From the NCBI GenBank assembly GCA_023427825.1, contig JAEZAI010000053.1, forward strand, positions 1 through 8,051: a DNA stretch of 8,051 bases. The letters are read 5' to 3'. Shown here piece after piece: positions 1-4,874 of the stretch. A model generated the notes under the pieces. That model was given only the letters and a program-made list of their open reading frames with translations, made no database searches and was not told the DNA's origin. The position numbers and the translations under genes were made by a program. This stretch comes from Actinomycetes bacterium (GTDB taxonomy: Bacteria; Actinomycetota; Acidimicrobiia; Acidimicrobiales; Microtrichaceae). The number at the start of each line of letters is the position of its first letter. Position 1 is the first letter of the stretch.

Positions 1-1005
1 CGTTCCAGGGACGCAGATCGCGCCCGGGAACGACGACGGCGCCGCCCGGGCGACCCAGAACCCCGCGGGACCGGGATCGGCGACCACGACGCCCCGCTCT
101 GGGAGCGCTCCCGAGAGGTGCAGCGCGGCGCGCGCGCCGGCGAGGGGCGCCCCGTCGTGCTCCCACAGCGGCGTGAGGACGGGGGCGAGCGCGTCGCGCA
201 CCGACGGTCGGCCGGCCGGATCGGGCCCCTGGGGCGGCCAGCCGTCGAGCAGGGCACCCAGCTGGCGGGGCGGGACCTCCTGGAGCACCAGGTTCGCCAA
301 CCGCTGCGGCGGCACCTCGGCGGGGTCGATCCCGGACGCGATCACCAGGTCGACGCCGTCCAGACCTCCGAGCGCCAGATCCCGCTCCTGCAGGCCGCCG
401 ACGCCGGCGTGGTACGGGCTGTCCCACCGCTCCAGTCCGATCGCGCCGAACGTCGCCAGCACCGGCGCCCCGGCCGCACGGGTCAGGTTGCGGAGGCCGG
501 TGTGGGCGTAGGTGCGCACCACCCCCGGTCCGGCGAGGACCAGGATCCGCAGGCCGCTCAGCGACGGGTCGAGCACCAGCACCGGCATGCGCTCCCGGCC
601 GGACTCGGGCTGCGGCTCCGCCGGCACCGGCTCGTGGAGGTCCAGGTCGAGGTGGATGGCCGACGTGCCGGGCACCGCCAGTCCGGGCGGGTCCGCCAGG
701 GCCTCGACGAGCTCCTCGACGGAGCCGACGGTCTGCAACGGCGCGGTGCCGCCCGGCGCGGAGCTGAGGTGCAGGATCGGTCCGGCCAGGGCCGCCGCGC
801 CGAGCCGGCCCGACCCGTCGTCGTGGCCCAGACGCCCGTCGGCGTCGGCCAGCAGCACGGCGACGTCAGGGTCCTCCACCGGCACGTGGTCGAGCCCCCG
901 CACCGCGAGTCCGTAGGTCCGTCGGACGCCGAGCTGGCGGAGTCGCTCGGCCAGCAGGTCCTCGACCGTGCGAGGGCCGTCACCGTCGGAGATCTCGGGG
1001 GGCAT
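1..1005 (-). CDS. Thiamine-pyrophosphate (acetolactate-synthase-like) enzyme, 3' end outside window
   Basis: The minus strand reads without a stop from ATG at 1005 to the window edge, giving the first 335 residues. Residues 12-36 look like the start of an acetolactate-synthase-type PYR domain (TVEDLLAERLRQLGV). Residues 110-124 (VPGTSAIHLDLDL) resemble the end of that domain. Residues 152-240 fit the central domain, including LVLAGPGVV and APVLATFGAIG. From about residue 300, LPERGVVVADPGPAGFWVAR matches the opening of the C-terminal TPP-binding domain, whose GDG...N motif must lie beyond the edge. The PYR domain is only about 120 residues instead of about 170. Where the catalytic Glu is expected (H-E-x-G-A in the family) the text reads LLADADG, so ordinary ThDP activation looks lost. 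I see no Shine-Dalgarno sequence before the ATG, so a leaderless start is possible. Family membership is well supported by domain order; the substrate is unknown. Confidence 0.75.
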   Translation of the reverse strand, partial: MPPEISDGDGPRTVEDLLAERLRQLGVRRTYGLAVRGLDHVPVEDPDVAVLLADADGRLGHDDGSGRLGAAALAGPILHLSSAPGGTAPLQTVGSVEELVEALADPPGLAVPGTSAIHLDLDLHEPVPAEPQPESGRERMPVLVLDPSLSGLRILVLAGPGVVRTYAHTGLRNLTRAAGAPVLATFGAIGLERWDSPYHAGVGGLQERDLALGGLDGVDLVIASGIDPAEVPPQRLANLVLQEVPPRQLGALLDGWPPQGPDPAGRPSVRDALAPVLTPLWEHDGAPLAGARAALHLSGALPERGVVVADPGPAGFWVARAAPSSFPGAICVPGT

Positions 1006-1055
1006 GGGTGCATGCTGGCACGCCGCGCCATCCTGGCGAGGTGGGCGACACGCCG

Positions 1056-1490
1056 ATGACCGACGACCAGGTGCGCGACCTCCTCCTGGCGGAGCCGGCC
1101 CGCCCGGCGGTGCTGGCCACCCGCCGGCCCGACGGCCGACCGCACGCGGCGCCCATCTGGTACGACCTCGACCCCGCCGGGGGCGGCATCGGCCAGATCG
1201 TGTTCAACACCGGCGAGCACACGGTGAAGGGTCGCAACCTGGCCGCCGACCCGCGCCTCAGCCTCGTCGTGCAGGACGACCGACCGCCGTTCTCGTTCGT
1301 GTCCATCGACGGCGAGGCCACGCTGATCGACGACCTCGACGAGGTGCGCCACTGGGCCGGGCGCATCGGAGGGCGCTACATGGGTCCGGATCGGGCCGAC
1401 GAGTACGGGGAACGCAACGGCGTGCCCGGCGAGCTGCTGGTGCGGGTCCGGGTGCTGCACACGGTGGCCGTGCTCGACGTCGCCGACTGA
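1056..1490 (+). CDS. PPOX-class probable F420-dependent oxidoreductase (TIGR03618-like), 144 aa
   Basis: This is a small split-barrel flavin/deazaflavin-type protein, normally a cytosolic dimer. Residues 18-36 (AVLATRRPDGRPHAAPIWY) form the first barrel strands. NTGEHTVKGRN at 51-61 is the basic segment that in this family contacts the cofactor phosphate. DPRLSLVVQDDRPPFSFVSIDGEATL follows at 65-90. RYMGPDRADEYGERN at 107-121 and VPGELLVRV near the end are also typical of the TIGR03618 subgroup. The length fits the family. I chose ATG 1056 because it gives the usual MTDDQVRDLL opening; GAGGTGG at 1038-1044 could serve as a rather distant ribosome site. In-frame GTG codons at 1008 and 1041 are alternatives, and 1041 would suit a leaderless message. 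The gene is divergent from the TPP-enzyme gene. Cofactor preference (F420 or FMN) and substrate cannot be read from sequence. Confidence 0.85.
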   Translation: MTDDQVRDLLLAEPARPAVLATRRPDGRPHAAPIWYDLDPAGGGIGQIVFNTGEHTVKGRNLAADPRLSLVVQDDRPPFSFVSIDGEATLIDDLDEVRHWAGRIGGRYMGPDRADEYGERNGVPGELLVRVRVLHTVAVLDVAD

Positions 1491-1531
1491 GCAGGTTCAC
1501 CCGTCCCCGAGCGGATCCGGGCATCCCTCGG

Positions 1532-1537
1532 TACCCT
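1532..1537 (+). promoter_or_regulatory. Putative -10 element (TACCCT) of the lipoprotein operon
   Basis: TACCCT lies within CGGTACCCTCGACC (1529-1542) and fits the actinobacterial TANNNT -10 pattern. With the usual 7-nt spacing, transcription would start near A1545, leaving a 20-nt leader that holds the ribosome site at 1550-1557. No good -35 hexamer is visible about 17-18 bp upstream. The same core precedes two minus-strand genes in this window, which supports the call. Confidence 0.45.
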
Positions 1538-1549
1538 CGACCCCACCTG

Positions 1550-1557
1550 AGGAGAGG
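1550..1557 (+). promoter_or_regulatory. Ribosome binding site AGGAGAGG
   Basis: A strong Shine-Dalgarno sequence lies 7 nt upstream of ATG 1565. It decides the start of the first lipoprotein, since the open frame itself extends back through the PPOX gene with no signal peptide. Confidence 0.8.
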
Positions 1558-1564
1558 CGGGAAC

Positions 1565-2947
1565 ATGGGAGATCGGACGTCGCAGGGACGCATCGGCCGC
1601 CGGGCCGCCGCGCTGACGGTCGGGTTGCTGGTCGCGGCCTCGGGCGCCGCCTGCACCGGCGACTCCGAGGACACGGTGGTCGCTGCGCCGTCCGCGCTGG
1701 CCGACACCGCGGAGGACCTGCGGTCGGGTCGCATCGAGCTGGGCGGCCCCAGCGGCACCATGATCGTCCGCTTCGACGGCGACGACGTCGCCACCGAGAT
1801 GGAGCCCGACGGCGAGACGGGTGTGCCCGAGGCGATGGGCACGTGGCGCTCGGTCCACGTGGACGGCACCACCTACATGACGTTCGGCGACGAGGGCTTC
1901 GTCGCGATCCCCGACGAGGAGGAAGAGGGCGAGTTCTCGATGGCCGACATGGGGTTCGGGTTCCGTGACCTCGCCGGTGCGATCGACGAGCTGCTCCGGT
2001 CGAGCGTGGTCGACCAGCCCGGTGAGCGGACGACCGTCGACGGCGTCGAGGTGACCCGCTACCGGGCGACGGTCACCGGCCGGGCCGCCATGGAGGCGTT
2101 CATGGAGGCGCTCGGCGAGGACGTCGGGTCCACCGGCGGCGAGACCCGCTCCGAGCGCATCGACGAGTACCTGACCGACCACATGACGGTGGAGCTGACG
2201 GGCGACGTCGACGACGACGGGAACCTGCACCGGCTGACGATGACCATGGACGCCGACGTGTCGGAGTACCCCGACTGCCCGGCGTTCTCCGCCGAGACGA
2301 CCGAGGCGACGTTCACGATCACCGAGGTCAACGATCCGCAGCACATCGAGGCGCCGCCGGCCGACCAGGTCCGCTCGATGGACGAGTACGCCGACGAGAT
2401 GACGGGCGGGTTCGACCCGCTCGACGGCCTCGACGGCCCGACGGTGTCGGTGCCCGACGACGGCTCCCAGGTCGACATCCAGCCCGACGCCGCTGCGGAC
2501 ACGGTGGAGACCGCCACCGGTCCGCGCACCAAGGCCGAGGTGCTCGACTACCTGCGCCGTTGGGCCGAGGCGGCCGGCATCGACTGGCGACGGATGGCGC
2601 TCCCCGACGACGCCCAGATGGTGGCGTGGTTCGACCAGTTCTACGCCGACGACCTCACCGAGCGGGGGCCCGAGCTGACCACGTCGCTCGGCTCCTACCC
2701 CCGGGGCTACCTCGTGGAGGTGGTCGAGGAGCTGGACGTGTCGATCGACGCCGGCACGCTGGACGACGCCGACCTCGTCGCGGCGTACGAGGAGGTCCGC
2801 GGCGCCGGCGTGCTGCCCTCCACCAGCGACTGGGGCGACGTCGACGTGCCGTCCGACAGCCAGATCGCCACCTCCGACGACGCGGAGAAGTGGGACGAGG
2901 AGTACGACGTGTACGAGGACGACATCTACGAGGGCTGCCCGGAGTGA
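1565..2947 (+). CDS. Secreted lipoprotein, 460 aa, with extra C-terminal helical domain
   Basis: A short basic N-terminus (R4, R9, R12-R13) and hydrophobic core (residues 14-29) end at a lipobox-like SGAAC. Cys30 is the likely lipidation site, placing the mature protein on the outer face of the membrane; the -3 residue is Gly, so the lipobox is not ideal. Residues about 45-270 alternate short strands with DG turns (MIVRFDGDD, WRSVHVDGTTYMTFGD, TTVDGVEVTRYRATV, LTGDVDDDGNLHRLTMTMDA), the style of LolA/LppX-type lipid-carrier folds; this fold call is inference. YPDC (Cys238) and the C-terminal YEGCPE (Cys458) recur in the next gene's product. Residues about 281-317 are an acidic linker. Residues 321-415, starting RTKAEVLDYLRRWAEAAG, look helical, are absent from the paralogue, and are not recognised. 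The last four bases overlap the next start (GTGA), so the two are translationally coupled. Function is unknown. Confidence 0.8.
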   Translation: MGDRTSQGRIGRRAAALTVGLLVAASGAACTGDSEDTVVAAPSALADTAEDLRSGRIELGGPSGTMIVRFDGDDVATEMEPDGETGVPEAMGTWRSVHVDGTTYMTFGDEGFVAIPDEEEEGEFSMADMGFGFRDLAGAIDELLRSSVVDQPGERTTVDGVEVTRYRATVTGRAAMEAFMEALGEDVGSTGGETRSERIDEYLTDHMTVELTGDVDDDGNLHRLTMTMDADVSEYPDCPAFSAETTEATFTITEVNDPQHIEAPPADQVRSMDEYADEMTGGFDPLDGLDGPTVSVPDDGSQVDIQPDAAADTVETATGPRTKAEVLDYLRRWAEAAGIDWRRMALPDDAQMVAWFDQFYADDLTERGPELTTSLGSYPRGYLVEVVEELDVSIDAGTLDDADLVAAYEEVRGAGVLPSTSDWGDVDVPSDSQIATSDDAEKWDEEYDVYEDDIYEGCPE

Positions 2948-3912
2948 CCCGCCGACGGATCCTGATCACGACGGCGGCGGTGCTGCTGCTCGGCTCGCCC
3001 GTGGTGGCGGCGTGCAGCGGCGATGACACGCTCGTCGCCGGCCCGTCGCTCACCTCCGACGAGCGGGCGGCGGCCACCCCGGCCGCGCCGGACTCCATGG
3101 CGACGCCCGCTGCGCTGGCGGCCGCAGCGGCGGACCCGGTGACGTCGGGCCGGATCCAGATGCGCTCGGGGGTCGTCGACGTGGACGTCCGATTCGACGG
3201 CGACGACCTGAGCGTGACGACGTCGGAACCCGCCGGGACGGAGACCCTGCTGGTCGACGGCGACGCCTACGTGAAGCTCGGCGATCGCTACACCCACCTC
3301 CCGTTCGGCGGCCTGCTCGGCGAGCTGGAGGACGCGCCGTGGTCGACCACGCTCGACGCCACCCTCGACGCCCTGCGCACGGCCGCGACCGAGGGCGAGC
3401 CGGTCCGCACGAGCGTCGACGGCATCGACGTGGACCGCTACCACGTGACGTTGAGCGGGACCGGGGCCACGGAGCTCCTGCCCGGCGTCGATGGCTCGAT
3501 GACCGAGGAGCTCGGGGCCGACCGGATCGGACGGATCCTGCGGTACGCCACGGACCACACCTCGGTGGACATCACCGCCGACGTGGACGACGGGGGCCGG
3601 TTGCACCGCGTCGAGGTGACTGCCGACGCCGACACGTCGGCCTATCCCGACTGCTCGCTCTACCGGATGACGCCCGCGGACATGACGGTGGTGATCACCG
3701 AGATCGGCCGCCCGCAGGCCATCCAGGCGCCGGCGCCGGACGAGGTGGCTGATCTCACCGAGCTCGATCCGACGGAGCTGCTCGACGAGATCGTCGGCGA
3801 CGCCACGTCGCCGGCAGAACTCGAGGACCGCCTGGGCGACGTCCTCGACCAGATGGGCCCCTTCGGCGAGCAGGGTCCGATCGACGGCCTCTACGACGGC
3901 TGCCCCGAGTAG
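2944..3912 (+). CDS. Paralogous secreted lipoprotein, 322 aa
   Basis: GTG 2944 overlaps the upstream stop as GTGA, and GAGG at 2930-2933 can act as ribosome site. The N-terminus TRRRIL followed by a hydrophobic stretch ends in the lipobox VAAC (Cys24). The TRRRIL stretch resembles a twin-arginine signal, so Tat export is possible. After a low-complexity Ala/Pro linker (about 40-64), the body mirrors the first lipoprotein: SGRIQ, VRFDGDDL, LVDGDAYVKLGD, TSVDGIDVDRYHVTL, ITADVDDGGRLHRVEV, then YPDC (Cys237) and VVITEIGRPQAIQAPAPDEV (against FTITEVNDPQHIEAPPADQV in the partner). It ends DGCPE (Cys320) as the partner ends EGCPE. It lacks the partner's helical insert and has a shorter acidic tail instead. 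The gene is a tandem duplicate, probably working in the same envelope process. LolA/LppX-like fold is inference; function is unknown. Confidence 0.82.
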   Translation: MTRRRILITTAAVLLLGSPVVAACSGDDTLVAGPSLTSDERAAATPAAPDSMATPAALAAAAADPVTSGRIQMRSGVVDVDVRFDGDDLSVTTSEPAGTETLLVDGDAYVKLGDRYTHLPFGGLLGELEDAPWSTTLDATLDALRTAATEGEPVRTSVDGIDVDRYHVTLSGTGATELLPGVDGSMTEELGADRIGRILRYATDHTSVDITADVDDGGRLHRVEVTADADTSAYPDCSLYRMTPADMTVVITEIGRPQAIQAPAPDEVADLTELDPTELLDEIVGDATSPAELEDRLGDVLDQMGPFGEQGPIDGLYDGCPE

Positions 3913-3916
3913 CGGT

Positions 3917-4738
3917 TCAGCCGGCGTCCGCGAGCGCGTCGAGCGCCCGCTCGACGGAACCGACGAGTCCCGGTTCCAGATCCGCGAACGAGTCGACGGC
4001 GGCGAGGACCCGGCGCCACCCGTCCTGCGGTTCGCCCCACCCGAGCCGGCGGCACACGCCGGTCTTCCAGTCCTCGCCGCGAGGCACGTCGGGCCACGCC
4101 GCGATCCCGAGCTTGACCGGCCGCACGCACTGCCACACGTCCACGTACGGGTGGCCCACCACCAGCACGTGCGGGCCCTGGACCCGCTCGGCGAGGCGGG
4201 TCTCCTTGGAGCCCGGCACCAGGTGGTCGACGAGCACGGCCAGGCGGCGGTCGGGCCCCGGGCCGAACTCGCGGACGAGCGACTCCAGGTCGTCGATGCC
4301 ACCCATGGGCTCGACCACGATGCCGAGCTCCCGCAGGTCGTCGCCCCAGACCCGCTCGAGCATGCGGGCGTCGTGGCTCCCCTCGACCCAGATTCGCGAG
4401 GCCTTGGCGATCCTCGCCGGCGCCTGCTCCGCCACCAGGGCACCAGCGGCGGTCCGGCGAAGTCCGGCGCCCGCTCCCGCGGCGGACGGCGGTGCGGGCC
4501 GCACCAGGGTCACGGTCTCGCCGTCGACCGCGAACGCGCCCGGGCGGTTGCGGAACCGGTGCTCGCGCCCGGCGGGGTCGCGCAGCTCGACGATCTCGCC
4601 GGTGAACTTGTTGACTTTGCCGCGGAGCCCCGTGGGCCGGTGCAGGACCTGCAGACCGATCTTCGCCCCCACCTTGGGATAGGACTCGGCGAGGCCGCGC
4701 TTCGAGGTCTCGATCTCGTCCAGGATGTCCCGCTGCAC
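3917..4738 (-). CDS. DUF3097 family protein with TOPRIM-like core, 273 aa
   Basis: I recognise this as DUF3097, a conserved actinobacterial family of unassigned function; the length is usual. An N-terminal beta region (residues 24-80) covers GLQVLHRPTGLRGKVNKF and ends VDGETVTLVRP. An Ala-rich linker (82-105) follows. The conserved core has RIWVEGSHDARMLERVWG at 115-132, PMGGIDDLESLVREFGPGP at 144-162, LAVLVDHLVPGSKETRLAE at 166-184, VLVVGHPYVDVWQCVRP at 191-207 and AAWPDVPRGEDWKTGVCR at 213-230. The VEGxxDA and VLVDxxxPGxK segments resemble TOPRIM motifs of the RNase M5/primase kind. The second Asp of the usual DxD is missing (D171-H172-L173). The start is GTG 4738 with no ribosome site but a -10 box 7 nt upstream, so the mRNA is probably leaderless. 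Its stop is 4 bp from the end of the convergent lipoprotein gene. Cytosolic; nucleic-acid work is inference. Confidence 0.88.
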   Translation of the reverse strand: MQRDILDEIETSKRGLAESYPKVGAKIGLQVLHRPTGLRGKVNKFTGEIVELRDPAGREHRFRNRPGAFAVDGETVTLVRPAPPSAAGAGAGLRRTAAGALVAEQAPARIAKASRIWVEGSHDARMLERVWGDDLRELGIVVEPMGGIDDLESLVREFGPGPDRRLAVLVDHLVPGSKETRLAERVQGPHVLVVGHPYVDVWQCVRPVKLGIAAWPDVPRGEDWKTGVCRRLGWGEPQDGWRRVLAAVDSFADLEPGLVGSVERALDALADAG

Positions 4739-4745
4739 GAGGGCG

Positions 4746-4751
4746 ACCGTA
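4746..4751 (-). promoter_or_regulatory. Putative -10 element (TACGGT) of the leaderless DUF3097 gene
   Basis: On the minus strand CGGTACGGTCG places TACGGT exactly 7 nt before the GTG start at 4738. That is the geometry expected when the start codon is also the transcription start. No Shine-Dalgarno sequence lies between them. Confidence 0.5.
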
Positions 4752-4864
4752 CCGGCGGAGCGTGCCCCACCGGCGGAACCACGTCCCGCCGGCGATCGAG
4801 CCGCGGGGCGTTCGTCATTCGGCCGCTCGACGTGTCACCGTGGGGCGAGCGCGACCACCGGCCT

Positions 4865-4868
4865 GGAG
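4865..4868 (+). promoter_or_regulatory. Ribosome binding site GGAG of the helicase
   Basis: GGAG lies 6 nt before ATG 4875. This supports that start over the longer open frame beginning at 4725, whose extra 50 residues resemble no helicase and would run across the divergent promoter. Confidence 0.65.
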
Positions 4869-4874
4869 CCACCC

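Larger units (their letters stand above)
4739..4874. other. 136-bp divergent intergenic region
   Basis: This region separates the DUF3097 start (minus) from the helicase start (plus) and must hold both promoters. It contains the DUF3097 -10 box at 4746-4751, two direct copies of ACCGGCGGA (4751-4759 and 4769-4777), and the helicase ribosome site near its right end. I see no convincing -10 box for the helicase. Confidence 0.5.

Noticed and set aside
118..1059. Long plus-strand open frame over the left end
   Set aside because: It is the antisense shadow of the TPP-enzyme gene: Arg/Gly/Pro-heavy with no recognisable motif, while the minus frame shows clear TPP-enzyme domains.
558..1460. Minus-strand open frame across the divergent starts
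   Set aside because: It runs antisense to the PPOX gene and then out of frame through the TPP-enzyme gene; its Ser/Arg-rich text is typical of a shadow frame in GC-rich DNA.
968..1564. Upstream extension of the first lipoprotein frame
   Set aside because: It overlaps the PPOX gene in another frame. The strong ribosome site at 1550-1557 and the signal peptide fix the start at 1565.
2204..2221. DxDxDG-like calcium-loop motif (DVDDDGN) in the first lipoprotein
   Set aside because: It sits at a beta-hairpin turn and the paralogue has DVDDGG at the same place, so the acidic residues are not conserved as a binding loop.
3956..3977. Inverted repeat GGAACCG / CGGTTCC with 8-nt loop just after the lipoprotein operon
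   Set aside because: The arms are only 7 bp, no T-run follows, and the site lies inside the DUF3097 coding end, so I do not call a terminator.
4751..4777. Direct repeats of ACCGGCGGA in the divergent region as operator candidates
   Set aside because: They are only 9 bp, GC-rich and unlike a known operator; chance similarity is likely at this composition.
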